Source: Melampsora larici-populina 98AG31 (lineage: Eukaryota; Basidiomycota; Pucciniomycetes; Pucciniales; Melampsoraceae). Taken from it: DNA of 64,000 nt. Numbering within the stretch: the first letter of the stretch is position 1; the number at the start of each line of letters is the position of its first letter. The stretch is taken from the NCBI RefSeq assembly GCF_000204055.1, contig NW_006768812.1, forward strand, positions 519,240 to 583,239. Direction: 5' to 3'. This document shows positions 1-13,669 of the stretch, piece by piece. Under the pieces are notes generated by a model. The model had not been told where the DNA came from, did not search any database, and saw only the letters and a program-made list of their open reading frames with translations. The position numbers were made by a program, and so were the translations under genes.

Positions 1-1459
1 AACATAATATAATATCATAATTTGAAAAATTAAAATAGCATACTAGGCTGAGAGATAATAAGGGAGGGTAGCTTTGGGATCAGAACAAAAACAAAGTGTA
101 ATTCGTATTTGAAAAGGCTGAGTCAAGAGGCACACGGTATAAAGTCAAAAAGCAGAAGTAAATCAAAAAAATCAGTGGAGAAGGAGGACTTCTAAGTCGA
201 GAGATCAGAGGGAGATCTCAAATTAGAAGAATCTAGGAGAGCCCACAATCATCAGAGCACTCATTGAACCAATTGATAGATGTGACATTTGATCTGGACA
301 AAATGAATGCAATTTGATATGATCACAGCTGAAGGAATCAAAATATTGATTGGCATTCCTTTACGCTTTAGTTGCAGGAACATCATATCAAACTGATTGA
401 GGCAATGTATAGATTTGATGTTTGTAGAGTGATGGAGGGGATCTTGAGTGTACTGAAAAGGGCGACAAGAGTTTTGATTGATTTTGGACTTGGCTCTGTC
501 TATTATATAACAACCATACCAAGAATAAAATGAATTTATTTGGCATAGTTAATAGATCCCAGAAAACAGACATTTTTGATCACTTGCCTTGAAGAGGTGG
601 GTGATCATCTAGATGAGCAAGATCTGTAGAAATGATCAAAACCAGGCTTTGGAAGCAAATTTCCTCCTTATCAATTCACACCAGGTATTGAATCACCTGG
701 AGGTTTGAATTCAGCTTTGATGGAAAGTAAGATGAACCCAAACATGTCCTTCGGAAGATAACAGGATATCCTGGAGTAAATCTGGCTTAGATGGCTCATA
801 AGAATGATGGCTATTCCATGGGGGAACTCTGGGCTGTAAAATGGTCCAGACCTGTCTGAGAACGGCCAGGCTGTAACTACGGCCCATGGATGGCCCTCAG
901 GTGGCTACCAAAAAGCCTTGATTTTGCCTTCAGCAGGTAGCCTGTGGCTTGCTTGCAGCTTTATTCACTGGCGTTCTGCTGCAGGGCTTTAGGAAATCTA
1001 CCAACATCCTTTGGGTAAACCTCTAATTCAAGGTCAAAGCCGGTCAAAGGGCTAACTTTTTGACATGCACAATTTCAAGATTCATCCACTTTGAAAAAAA
1101 TGACCACATCATCCTCAATACCCCAATCGGGAGTTAATACAACAACAGCTTTATATCAGATTCCTGGTCCTGTAACAACACTTGGCAATTTCTCAACATG
1201 ATCTAGAATGAGACAGTCAGTGTGCCTGCCAAAACAGACGGCCTGCAGACTCTCTTTACAGACCTCCTTGAGACAGTCCAAACCCCCCTCATTGTGGATA
1301 TAGAATTGTAGGGGTAAGGTTGTTGATAGTCATGATGGTCAAATTTTGATGAGGTAGAATGAATGATGATGAGAATGAATCACATTATTGAAAGTGGAAG
1401 GGCGTTGAAAAGTGAGTACAATTTTTCACATTGAGTTCTTGAATGGCAAGTGGAGCAGA
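1..1459. other. No gene recognised
   Basis: AT-rich DNA with short ORFs only. I see no conserved motif, terminal repeat or RNA gene. It may be the distal, fully decayed end of the minus-strand gene remnant that starts further right. Confidence 0.4.
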
Positions 1460-4400
1460 TCACGACACCCAGACTGACATTGTTGCTGTGAGAAAAACAA
1501 TCAACAAAAGCGCTGTTTTCATCACTACCACCCTGTCCAAAGTGATTGCTGAGTGATGCTCCAGGACAGGCTGATGAGTGTGACTCAATGAGATGAAGAT
1601 GAGATGATCTTGAATAAGATTAGCCAAGGCATCAAATCCTTTGCGGGTTGTTGGCATAGCCTGGCAAAAATTGTTGTGGAAATCACACAACATATTGGAC
1701 AAGTTGAAGGTGATGTGTGTTGCTTGGAACCAGGGTACCAGATGGCAAGTCTTGCTAGCTAGGATCATTCAACCTCAGAGAACACAGCATCATAAACCTC
1801 TGCTGTTTGAGGACTGTCAGGGAAATCTGGTCATTGGTGGAGACTTCTTGATCCTCTTCATTGTGCAACATGAGTTCATCCAACAAATCTGGGTGAGCCC
1901 ACACACAAGCAGTTGCAAGATCCTGAATCATTCAAACATGGTCGGAAATGTGGGGCATTGTAGACAAGGCAACAGGAATTGGAAAGAACACCACCAGTGA
2001 AGAATGCAATCCAGTGAGAAAGTAGACACATGGTCACACCTTCATGTATTTAGAGGTCAAACTTTAAGCTGGTGGAAACAGAAATTGGTCCAAATGACCT
2101 TTTGATGAAGCCTGATTGAGAAAATCCTCCATCATCACAAACAGACCCACATCTGAATACATATCATTTGTTCCTTCTTTATACAGACAAAATGACTGGA
2201 ATTTGAACCCCTTTAGCCACTTGTTTGCAACACGTTTTGAAAATTGACAACCTCGCAAAAGAGCTTGGAGCCCTTGGGTCAAAAATGTAAGTATGCAGAG
2301 CTCTCTTAGGTAAATTTATGAGGGTGAATTCCTTTGCAGGGGACTTTGGTCCTATTGTTACTCTCACAAGGCATCTGAGGACATCCAATCTATTCATGTG
2401 ACTATCTTCAAAGTGTGTTCCATTTGATTTGAATAGATTGGCATCTGGTTTCCTGCTGATTGTCCATTGTTCATCTATTGTCACCTGCGCTTTGCAGGTA
2501 CTTATTGAGGAATCAAGTCTCCTCTTACTTTGTATCAGTCTCACTTATAAGCTATATATGGTGAGGATCTTGTAAGAACACCTTATTATTGTCTTGGATT
2601 GGCACAGTTGATTGGAATCAAATTCAGTAGATTGATTCTTGTAAGTGTATCACTTTTTGAACAAACTTGATCTGCTCCTCAATGTTTGTCAAGATCAATT
2701 AGACAAAATCTGGATTGGTTGATTGGAATAAATCAGATATCTCACACCTTTTGTATGAACAAGAAACCAGCCAATTGAAACCAAGAATGTTGAAGATCAT
2801 CAATCAAACATTCTGATAAAGGGAATTCATCTTGATGGAATCTGATTAAGGACAATGAACAATGTTTTTTGTATAAAAAAAGATGGAGAGCTGCAGCACA
2901 TTGCTAGTTTGGAAGGACATCCATGATTTTGTCAGATGGATTGATTGAATTCAAATGATGATTGGTAAGGAGGCAAACAGTTTGGTCAGATGAATCTTGG
3001 GCCTGAATGAGGGGCAGTTGAGATACATTGTTAAGTGTATTGTTGATATTGTGGAATTCAAATTGTCAACTTGCTTAGACAAAAATCTTGGATCTTGGGA
3101 AAGATTGATAACTGATATGTTACCTAATAGTGGATGTTGAAGTAAGATTGGGAATGTGAAGATTTGATCAAAGTCTAGAAAGGCAGAACACATTCTGGCT
3201 TCCTGAAAAATGTGCTGAACAACTTTGTGTATTATAAATATAATGCAACAGACAAGATGAGGTGAATTACTTGCTCATTCACACCAGTCAGTTGAGACAG
3301 TACGGACCTGGCCCTTGTCTCTATTCAGCAATTCAGCATTGCTCTTGATGGTAGGTCAAAGTTGACGTAAATACTGTTGTCAATTGCTACCACATGGCCA
3401 ATCACCACATTATGGGTCCTCTACACTGAGAACTGCCTTGAAGGCGCCCTTGGTATCAGGATTGCCATGCAGGAAAGGCCTGACATGGCAACGTCATTGG
3501 AGATATAGCCAGGTAAAGGAGATGCCAGTGATCTGCATAAGTCACAAATTACCTTGAATAGAACATTGAATCAAATTTGAATCTATTGTCTTTGAATATG
3601 TCCTTGGCCTTTCCAGGCTGTGAAAATTCATTTCATGCAAGCGCAATTGAGACAGCAGTCTGTTTTCCCCTGTCATGACAGGCTAGGAGCACCACAGGAA
3701 GAAAGTGGCTGTGATTGATGAAACAGGGTCACCATGGGTTTTGATGCTCCTGACTGAGATACCAAGTCCAATAGCTTTCAATGCTACAGCATCTCGCTGC
3801 TCTTCATCAAATTTGAAGGAAATCTGTGTCTTGGGTGAGGCCATGTCCAGAACAGGTGTGCTTTGTGGCAAGGCACCAAAGGGCGTAGGTCCTTGTGCTG
3901 TGTCTGCGGATGATAAATCACTACTGATTGTAAAGGTTGTGTTGCAGGTTGGTCTATTGTTATTGTCAATGTGATCAGTTACTGTGGAAAGTGAACTGTC
4001 TGTATTGTTGACAGGGCTCTGGGGAGCAGTTTGAGTTTGTAAATGATTGTTGTTGAGATTTGTAGTGCCATTCAAAGCTGTAACATGTCATTGTTGCATG
4101 GGATGAGGTTTTTGGACAGTTTCCTGATAGCTGATTGTGTGACATTGAGGCAATTTCACGGTGAACTATAATGGTCTCCGTAAAGAGTGGTTGAGGGTCC
4201 TCAATGAAGAACAAATGGAGACCAGATAGAACAGGTAAACCTCACAAGGTACCTTTTTTGTGTGAAGGGTCAAAGGACTTTTGTTTGGAAGAGGGGTTTA
4301 GGTCCTGTGGAATTATCAGTGTATGATTCTGGGCCCAAAATGTGCAGTAGAACACGCAAAGTCTGGTTTCAAGACACAATTTCAAAAGAAAGCATGGTTA

Positions 4401-5626
4401 GCTAACTGATCCTCACGACCCAAAAATGTGATCAACTGAAACCAAATTTTTTGGTCGCTGACAGGAAAATATTGTCATTCATGCTTTCTTACATGTGCCA
4501 GTAGCATTTGTTGATGCTGGTTCAAATTATCAGGTTTGCTATCTTACCTTAAAAATGCCACTCACTGGTACACTCTACAAGGAAGCATCAACTCCAATAT
4601 AGTTAGGTATTGTTTGTACTTTTCATTACAAGTTTTCTTGAGTATCCAAGGGACTTACTGTTCCTGTGGCCTAAATTTATGTGTTAGTAGCTGATTTTGA
4701 GTCCAACAAAATCACAATGGCAAAAAATGCACACTAGATCTTTGTTGAATGAAGGAAACAAATTCAATACGGAGAAGGGCTTCAAATCAAACAGGTCTGC
4801 CCCCTTGAAGGTTAAGGCAAGAACTGGGGACAGATATATTGAATATGCCGGCTGCTTATAGCTTATGGTGTCTCTACTGGTTGATGGTGGTCTGGAGGAG
4901 CTTGGTTGTAGTTGGTGCAGATGTGAATGTGTGTACACGGCTACACCCAAGCCAGTCACGAGTCTCGTATACTTTTTTGATATATAGTCCTTGCTCCTCG
5001 GCGGAAGCGTCCACATCATCATCTGTGCGGAATCCTACCTCGTGGCACAGGAAGTGATGTGCCCATTGTCTTATTTGTCATAGTAACGTCAACTGACAGT
5101 ACAGGGATATTGGATTGCCCGTCCATTTTCCCATCTTGAAGAAATTTACCCGCAAAAAGGACAAAGACATCAGCGCCTATCATTGAAAGAATGATGTTTA
5201 CGAAGTGCCTGATCAAGGAGTTAAACCCAATCACACCTCTCAAGACAATGAATACATCAACATGTTGCTTAATTATGACAGTGATTCCAACAACCCAAAT
5301 GACAACTTGGCAATTGTCATCAAGTCAGCAACACTAGCCACCTTGATTGGGAGTAAGTAGACCAGGATTTCACCAGAGCATGCAGATGCATCAATTTGCC
5401 TGATCAGCAAGTTAGCTTTTTCACTCAGTTCCCCGTCACCCTTGGGATTTGATGTCTCCTTCAATGCTGATTGAGCACAAGCCAGATTTTCGTCATGCTC
5501 AGTTGTGGCATGGGGGCAATATTTCGTGGAAATTAGCAAGAGGGATTGAACTGAAGATTTTGCCCTGACCGCAACAGGAAAACAACCCTTGGTATAATGC
5601 CAAATGACATTGCCATCTGGAGCCAT
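1460..5626 (-). pseudogene. Decayed minus-strand coding remnants, family unknown
   Basis: Several minus-strand open stretches read like protein but lie in different frames: 5273-5626 (begins MAPDGNVIWHYTKG), 5019-5243 (a hydrophobic stretch with IGADVFVLFAGKFLQDGK), 3683-4214 (Asn/Thr/Ser-rich then FKFDEEQRDAVALKAIGLG), 2064-2544 and 1460-1768. Spacing suggests one multi-exon gene that has lost its frame, or several fragments. They lie downstream of the better remnant at 6600-7307 on the same strand, so they may be its 3' part. I recognise no domain and give no function. Confidence 0.3.
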
Positions 5627-6147
5627 ACCTCCAAACTTCTAGGCATTTTCTATACCAGGGCAGGGCATACATGTTTGTCTGACACTTAAAGCCTTCTACA
5701 GTGTCACACTTGCCATCTCATTGATGTGCGCGCTAGAGAACCTTCAACACAATTATCCTTTGAATTGGAAGACTCAGCCCTCATCTTGACACATCTATAA
5801 CAGTGTTTAACCTATGAAGACTACTTCCCCAAAATGTTTGATCTCCAAGATAGAAAATCCAACCAACAATGGAGATTATGCCTTTGTACCAGAACATGCA
5901 AAGACTGTTCAAGCACAGACATGATTCCATGGTCAATGTGCCTTCCACATACAGTCATAAGCCTTGGTTCACCGGGATTGTCTCAAAATCATTAAATGCC
6001 AGCCAAATGTCTTTGAACTGTGCAAGACTCGAGGTAGAAAGTGGTGTCATAGGAGATTGCTTCTTACCTCAAGGGAGCCCATTCAGTGTGTTTCAATGCA
6101 AACTATCACTTCATGAAAATGCAGTGCATCTCCCCACTCCGCCCTTA

Positions 6148-6292
6148 AGGCACGTTCACTTAAGGAATTTCTGACCAGAAATCACATTCTGTAATTTTTT
6201 GAATGCAAAAATGTAACATGCCCCACCAAATAGACATTTTAAATTTTGCAGAATGTGATTTCTCACCAAAATTTGCTTGAGTAAACGCGCCC
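6148..6292. mobile_element. Small MITE with TTA flanks
   Basis: About 145 bp with imperfect inverted repeats of roughly 45 bp: the left arm starts AGGCACGTTCACTTAAG and the right arm, reverse-complemented, starts GGGCGCGTTTACTCAAG. Both arms run into the shared AGAAATCACATTCTG. Both sides are flanked by TTA (6145-6147 and 6293-6295), the usual target duplication of PIF/Harbinger elements. No coding capacity. Confidence 0.65.
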
Positions 6293-6599
6293 TTAGGTCT
6301 GTGACAATTTTTCGAGCTCAAGAATGGTGAAAATGGTTAAGCTTCAGACTATGATTGATATCTATGCCTAGGAGAATCTGGGCTGTCATCTTGTGGCTGA
6401 AAGAGAAGGCAAGATGGATCCCAATTTATACTCCAGTTCAACCTATGAGCTTGCCAGAAGGATAATGATGATGAATTTGACAAGGAGTTTAACACAACAT
6501 TGGGGGCCTCTTGCAGAGGGGGTGGGTTGTGGGAACTCAAGCCGCCAAGGGAGCAAAGTTGAATGGAAACAAACAAATGTAGGCAAGCTCCTAAATTTG

Positions 6600-7307
6600 T
6601 TTTGTCACTTGTTCTGATCTTCTTTCTCTTTCCTATCTGCCCATGGGAGCAAGAGTTTGCTTCGGGAATGCTTACTGCCAACCTACAGCAGACTTGAATC
6701 AGTGATCTGTTGTTGTTGGTCACATCTTTCATGCTCCTCCATATCACATCACTGTTTATGATGGGCTGTTCAATGCCATCAGCATTGGTCAGAATGGTCC
6801 TATACCACTATGGGTCATGACAATGATACTGATGACACTCTAAGGCAACTATAGAATCAAGAAGCTCAGTCAGCTCTGAGTCATCAACTCTGAGATTTAC
6901 AAGGGGCAAGAATGAAGCTGCTGCTGAGCATTCAACTCTATATAGACTTGAATTGGCACTGTCCCACATTTGTACCACATCAGGGGACTCTTTGGCTGAA
7001 ACACAAACCGTATTTGGCTTGATTGTGTCTAACCAATTTCTTGCTGACAGGTGGCAACAAAGCCTGGAATTGATTGAATTACAAATAACTTTCAACAAAG
7101 ACTGCAAAACTGATTTATTTATCCATGATGAGAAATAAGTGAATCTAGTGATCATGCCCCAAACAATCCATAACTTGTACTGGAACACAAGCCTGGATGC
7201 CAAAACATCTGTACATGTTTTGGATACAGTCCGTGAGGATTTGATGATGTGTTGGTGAACCCAAAGGGTATTTCCAATTGACTCTGCAAACAGAAAATGT
7301 CTGTTTT
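6600..7307 (-). pseudogene. Minus-strand gene remnant, 3' side of the 7308 insertion
   Basis: This stretch stays open for about 160 codons (7286 to 6808). It includes DSELTELLDSIVALECHQYH, meets one TAG, and continues for about 60 more codons through DGIEQPIINSDVIWRSMKDV. A second frame (7307 to 7145, with VNWKYPLGSPTHHQILTDC) joins in frame to the sequence at 13762-13805 once the 7308-13757 element and one TTTT copy are removed. So this was a coding gene broken by that insertion. Family not recognised. Confidence 0.45.
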
Positions 7308-7395
7308 CTATGGAGGACGAGAGTCGCGAGCAAGGACCACCTCAAACGTGTTGTGCACAATGCGTTTTGCACTGTGCACTACACATACTATGCAC
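7308..7395 (+). repeat. Left terminal inverted repeat of the integrase-type element
   Basis: Starts CTATGGAGGACGAGAGTCGC. Subterminal GTGCACTA/GCACTACA motifs recur several times and may be transposase binding sites. Pairs with 13670-13757. Confidence 0.65.
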
Positions 7396-7462
7396 TACAT
7401 TGTGGTGATAGTGATACCAACGCTCGAATTCAAACCTCTACATACACCAGGTTTTTCTTATT

Positions 7463-8539
7463 TTGAATCAAGAGGGGCACAACCCGGTACAACACAGTAC
7501 GCTGGTGGGAATTCAATCCACTTTTCATTGGGAATGTCACTATCTATCGAGTCCTTCAATCTTGATTCTTGACACCACAGCAACTAGAGTCAAACTTGAC
7601 TTAGTCAACGCCAGCTCGCCATCAACCCCTCCATTTCTGATACCACCACAACTAAACTCAATCACTCACTACGACACCAGCCGGGGTGCAGGAGACCTGA
7701 CTGGATTCAGGCTCCGTTCCCTTGGAGCTTTTGATGAGTACAACCGGATTTGTAAACATCAAAAGCTCAGGTCAAGTTGTGATCTCAGCATCGCCACCCC
7801 ACTAGCCAACTTGAGCAACAGCAAACCACACCGTTTACCATTTTCAATAGGTTTTTGATTGATTACAACTTGAATCTAAAACAATGGCAAAATCATGTTC
7901 CATCGGAGTTAGTCGCACACTTTTTTGAACTTGAATATCTATTGGAATACTTATTGGTCTATCATCAGGTTAGGACGTCTTCAAGCTAAACTTGGTGCCT
8001 GAACCCCCTGCACTTCTTTGGCATACCTACCAACACTTTTCTTCTTTTGAGAATTGAATTTGTTTAGTGCGATTTTGAGGCCTTGCAATCGCTTGAATTC
8101 AACCCCTGGCTCCATATGAAGGGGTTTTTGTTAGCATGCTGGGATAGCTGATACGGTCGTATAGAGAGGTTTTAAGATTTCAAGAAATTCTTTTATATCT
8201 TGTCAAACTCGAGGGAAGAATCACTTTGGTGGGTAATGTTTTACTATGCTTATGCTTTCCCTTGTCATTATCTTGTTTGCTTAGTATCTAACTTAGTCTT
8301 CATAAATCATTACCAACTTTATTTGTTGCTTGAATCAATCTGAGGGAAGGTATTGTTTTGTGCGTACTTTCAAATATATCTCTTGGGTTCCTCGCCACAC
8401 TTATTCATCCTTTCCTCGTTCTTCTCAGGTCACTTGGTTCCACAAATCCTTTTGCATACAATTATGTTTTATCAAATTCTTGAGGATACCTTCTCCAAAT
8501 TTATTATCAGCAACAATTCATCATTGTTTTTTATCTACA
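7463..8539. other. Element interior upstream of the kinase; unplaced ORFs
   Basis: A 131-codon plus-strand ORF (7463-7858, Pro/Ser/Thr-rich) is open but matches no family I know. The rest (7859-8539) is AT-rich with pyrimidine runs and looks like the promoter and leader side of the kinase gene. Confidence 0.3.
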
Positions 8540-11168
8540 ATGGACTCAACAACTCTGCCAATGTGTGACACGTGTGCAGAAAAGAATATCCTTACATGGA
8601 TCAAACAAAACACCCGACATGTGAAGCCTGCCTCTACAACAACAAGCTTGCATCAACTGATAATCCCAGTGCTTTGCCTCCCCTGAAGTACTGTAAGGAT
8701 GGCTGTGAGATCAAGTCGGGTTCAAAAGCTGGTACTATGTGTGGGGGATGTAGGAGAAAAAGTGAACAACCTCATCATATTATGTCCAATTTCCAGCAAA
8801 TGCCGCAATCCAATTTTTGCCAGATTAATGAAGTCAATTCGCGGCCAGCCAGCCAACCGTTTCTTGTCGACGACGTTGACCCAGCAAGAATTTTGGCAAT
8901 CCGCTCAAAATTTCAAACTCCTCAACTTCCTATAAGCCAACCTGCTTCTATGAACGCTAGTACCTCTCTATCTCGTCACTCTATCACGCCAGCTCCTGCT
9001 GTCCGACAGGAGAAACAACCAGCAGATAATCCACCGCAATCCCAAAGTGCCTTAGTCGGATCAGAACAAGATCAAGCGTACCTGCACGGAGAAGCAACCT
9101 CCAAAAGGATTTGTCTGGATCAAATTTGGGAGAAAAATGCTCGCAACACACCACAATCAACTGCGATTGGACGCCACCACCACCAGATTTTGCAGAATTC
9201 AGCTGGACCAGCACCAGTTACGAAACAGATTGCAGTAAGGCTCAACTATAATGCTTACAATGGGCAAAAGCCACATCCTATCCCAGATTATATGCATGAT
9301 ATTGATTTTTTGCATCAAGACTGGGATTTCAAAATCATGCAAGCTGCTACCAAACACTTCCAAGAAAAATTGGTTGAGATATTTCCAAGGAATGAGGAGC
9401 TTGACATCAATCAACCTGCTCTTCCACCCTTTGACCCTTTATTTTACTCTCTTGGTATTGGTGCTGGAGAGCTTTCTGGAGAACATCTGAAGCAAGAAAT
9501 CATATCTCCAACCAAACACCACAAAAACCAGCGTAACATCAGAGGTCTGGCGGCTGTCTCTATTCTTTGCAGCTGCAACCTCTGTGGCTTCCATCAATAC
9601 ATCAAGCTCCATCTCTGACAGCAATTTTGCAGCTGAGGATAATGGGCAGTCATATATTTACGTTAGTTGACTTGCACTTTACTTTGTACTAATTGAATGT
9701 ATTTTAGTCTTGCATATCCAGATCCTAAAAACGTCTTCAGAATTCTCCACTATCATCAAAAATACATCAACCAACAATTTTGTGAAAGGTTCAATCAACA
9801 CACCACTGGAAAACAATTTTTGAATAGCCCAATTATCAGGAATTCAAATTGGTCTGGTACCATATCAAGGAGTGTTTCTCTGGCTGTCCAAAGGATACAT
9901 CAGCTTTCTGGCCAAGGATTCGACCCTCTTAAAGTATCCAACTCTGTTGTTGTGGCTGCCCAAGAGCAATATGACATTGCAAATACACCTTTCTCTCAAG
10001 AAGTCGCAACTCCCCTGCCTGATGGTCATCCTGCTGGCAAAAATCAGACCATTACAACGATCTCATGGAGTGATGCTCTACAAATACAGCTCGGAATAGG
10101 TTAAGCCACTTGATTGTCATGAGTTACAAATGAAAACTGACACCTTTGCTTTCTGATATAGGACATCAGATTGCTTTGTTCGCCCCTTCTTGGATTTGGT
10201 CCTTTGAAGGTATCTTGCCAGGTATTGACAGCAATATAAGAGAATCGAGGAATGCAATCTGTTGGGATAACGCCATACTCACAGCCCTTGTCAAAAGCAA
10301 CACTCAGTCTATTCAGGAAGCGACCCTTGCACCTCTTGTCTTTGGTCAGTGGAAGTTTTTAGCAGAAGTCAAGCACAATGAATTAATTGGTAAAGGCAAA
10401 AGGCACCGCACATGTCAGGCAACTTTGCTTATTGATGGAGCCTGTTGTTCAGTGGTTGCGAAGGAAATAATCGGGTGTACCATCAGACCTCATGCTTGCT
10501 TGAACAATTCAAGCTGGCCATGTTTGTGCAATACGATGTCACGATTGCTCAGAAGAATATCTTGAACTCTTTACAGGTCTGTCTTTCTAATCAAGAAATT
10601 TCCAAAATTTGATCCTGATCATGCATTTATCGTAGGCTGTTTTTAATATGGGCATGGTAAAGGACAACAAATGGTATCAAATTGAAGAGCACCTTGATAT
10701 TCCATAGGAAGTAATCTGCACCCCCATTGATTTTATCCAGCAAGCGCCATGGTCATTATTATCTGATGCTCTGCACGCGTTTGTACATTACATGTATAAT
10801 TACTTCAAAGGGCAAGCACTTGTTTGCAATATCAAGACATTCAATGGACGCTTGACTGGCATGCGTATGATGGATCAAAGGTTAGTTTTGTATTGATCCA
10901 ATTGGAATGATAGTATATATTTCTGACATGCACTTTCTCAGGTTCCAGTGGTCTACAAAAAATGAACATCAGGATGCAATTGGGGCATCGCTGTGGAGAA
11001 TTCTGAAAAGTTCTGAAGCTGCAATCAGCTCACTTTGAGTATCCGATTCCTGAGGATGAGGCTGATAGTGCCATAGATGTGCCCATTGATCCCATCTTTG
11101 AAACACATGAACCCACCCACCCAAAAAGCATTTCTGCGCAGTCAGAGGCTGAGCATGATACTGCTTGA
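8540..11168 (+). pseudogene. Alpha-type protein kinase pseudogene
   Basis: Begins near ATG 8540 with a Cys-rich N-terminus (CEACLYNN, MCGGCRRKSE) that needs a frame change near 8566. A Gln/Pro-rich linker follows, with another frameshift near 9515, then the kinase domain. The N-lobe reads KHNELIGKGKRHRTCQ and the C-lobe DALHAFVHYMYNYFKGQALV, matching the alpha-kinase pattern AF-HFTY-x-S-xG-x-LVVDIQG. An intron at about 10100-10161 splices in phase; another runs 10881-10941. Breaks: a frame change near 10490, TAG at 10705-10707 and a stop in the C-terminal Cys/His region. Alpha-kinases are expanded in rust fungi. This copy sits inside the transposon, opposite in strand to the transposase. Inactive as it stands. 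Confidence 0.7.
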
Positions 11169-11524
11169 TTTGTTGCTTTTAAGACTTGCTATCTATTGAC
11201 TTTGTTATGAAAATCCTTTTCTCTGTTGCACTGATATTTGTTCAAAAAGGAAAAAAAATTGGTTCCACTATCCATGTAATTCATCTGAGATTGCAGACCA
11301 GATGATTACATAAAATTTGAATGTTGTCAAAAAGACTGATTGAAATGTGTGAAATTCAACAACAATTACAATTGGTGCTAGTTGATGTGCAATCAGCCTT
11401 TTCATCATGATATCTATTGTATGTATTTCATAAGATCTGTTGCTATAGAAACAGAACAACGGATACAAATAAAACTGTTGGAAAAAAATCATAATCTATA
11501 AGCTGATTGAATGTTGCCTTGAAA

Positions 11525-13171
11525 CTACACATCTGGTTGATGCCCTACAATAATTGGCCCCAATCTTTGTTTGACCTCATTGTCAATGTCAGGAATCAAT
11601 TCCTCTTGATGTCTGGATACCAATCGAGCTTCATTAACATCAACATCTACCAATTTTAAAGCCTCTAATATTGGTTGAAAAAAAATCCTGACAGTTTTAA
11701 ATGTGATACTTGCGCGTTTGATAACCAAGCATCAAAGAGCACTGTCAACTTGTTGTTCAAAGCGCTTTGAAGAAACATAAAACAGAATTTCTGCATCAGG
11801 GAAATGTCTTTGTCCAAGAGCCTGTATGGTTTCTTTTGGTACAGGAATTAGGCCTTCTGTGGCATTGTATTCCTCAGGTGATGAGTAAATGACATTAAGA
11901 ATAACACCAGTTGGAAGACCTGCATTTTGATTTTTTTGGGTGCGTGAGGTGTTCTCATTTTCAGTGTACTCATCCAGGAGTTTCTGCACAATGGGGATCC
12001 AAAGATGCAGAAAAAGCATCCTCAAAGAGCAGGTTGCACATAAGTATCAAAGAAAATGAAAAGTAAGATTGACTGACTCACTTCTGCAGGGCTCACACTC
12101 ATCATAAATTCCCCTCTTTACACCGTCCTCTATCTCATCATGAATATTGATACCAATTGCTTTGTGTACCAGTGACCAAAGACTTTCAATCTTCTGGTTG
12201 CGTTGAGAAGTTGTATATAGATGAGTAGCTTCAGCTTCCTCAGGAGTTAAGCCACCATATATTTGAGCAAATGACATCTGTAATCCTGCCATCTTGATGG
12301 TCTCAGTTCCATGATTGGTGCAAGTCTTTTGGGAGATACCTCCAAACTTTTCGACAATATCAAGATAGTGATAATCAATTTGTCGCGGATCATTATTGTT
12401 GACACCAACATACAAACCCAAGACCTTGCGAGACCATGCATCAATGAATCCATAGACTGTAATTCCAAAAGGTTTGAGCTTGTCATGACCCCCAGTAGAC
12501 CAGACATGATTTGGACCATCAACATGAAATCGTTGCCTCTGCAATCCAACCCTTCAGGATCAATTTGATGGAGCAAAGATCTAACAGTATCTCTGTTGAC
12601 TCGGATGTTATGTATGACAGCCAAGGCATTCTGCATGCGCCGGTAACCAACCAGTGTCACAATGAGAACCGGCCACTATGAATTGCATTTGTTCAATGAG
12701 ATATTCCAGAACCACAAGCCCTTGTTGAATATCAACTTCTTGCCAACTGATGGATAATTCTTCAGATATTGTATGCAGATCATACATGTTGATTGAAATC
12801 CCTGTATTGCCCGTAATTTGAGTAATGGTGTCCTTCCTCTGATAGCCTAGTTTGTTAAATCTGGCTAAATGTGCTTGAACTACTGATTTATCTTGCGGTG
12901 AAAATTTACTATAGGCAGTACTAAGACCATACTTCCTAAGACAACGAGTCAGAGTGGTTCGTGATGTAGTGATACCCATGCCTTCAAGGTGAGAGCAGAT
13001 CTCTGTTCTTTGCATCCCAGCCGCAACACATTGGCGAATGGTCTCTTCTTCAATCTCTTGAAGATATGCCGGATGATTGTGATTTTTCTCAAATTCGCCA
13101 TCAGAGCTGGTTTGATCTTTGTTGTGAGGTTGCATTGTATGTAGATTCAGAGAGACCAATGAAGAAGACAA
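11525..13171 (-). pseudogene. Integrase-core (rve/DDE) transposase pseudogene
   Basis: The N-terminus (13171 to about 12660) has a helix-turn-helix region with EICSHLEGMGITTSRTTLTR. The core follows in a second and third frame: FHVDGPNHVWSTGGHDKLKP, GFIDAWSRKVLGLYVGVNNN, TNHGTE, then NQKIESLW. This is the rve-like core found in many basidiomycete proteins, where DDE residues fall in DG-x-DKL/IDxxSR, TDxGTE and NQ-x-IE. The second acidic residue is Asn here (TNHGTE). Frame changes occur near 12660 and 12545. A likely intron starts at 12081 (GTGAGT). The C-terminal part (11525-12025) has LHLWIPIVQKLLDEY, typical of the family tail. Lies 357 bp downstream of the kinase, tail to tail. Confidence 0.7.
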
Positions 13172-13669
13172 TCACACAACAGAGAAACACAAGATATCTT
13201 TGATGAAGTGTTGGAGGACACAAGATTGGATGAATGGCAGATAGATGAGCACTTTGCAACACATTATATACAAAAAAAACCTCCTAAAGTGCGAAGTAAG
13301 TGGCAATGAAACTCCTGATGAGACCTTGCTGCAATCTGTTGCTGGACCGACCACAAAAGGAGTTAAAAGGGTTCTGCAAGCAACAAGTCAAGCCTTTAAG
13401 AAAATTGAATCAGTGATTCAATTGAACCTTCAACTTCAAACCAGGCTAATACGACCCTGGCAGTTGAGTGATCAATCAATTGTTCGTCAAAGAGCCATCA
13501 AACGGCAAAGCAATCAAGCTTGTATCTGATTTGCCCACCAGGCCTTATCGGCTTATCTTGTAATGCGTCTCTAGAGAGATTGTTGGTGGGAATCCTTAGG
13601 AGGTTGATCAATTGATTCTGTTGTTAGCTATAATTCCAGATGTGTCTGGGAATACAGCACAGCGGGTAG
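13172..13669. other. Right interior of the integrase-type element
   Basis: Upstream of the transposase start. A 94-codon plus-strand ORF (13245-13529) is open but unrecognised. Likely promoter region of the transposase. Confidence 0.3.
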
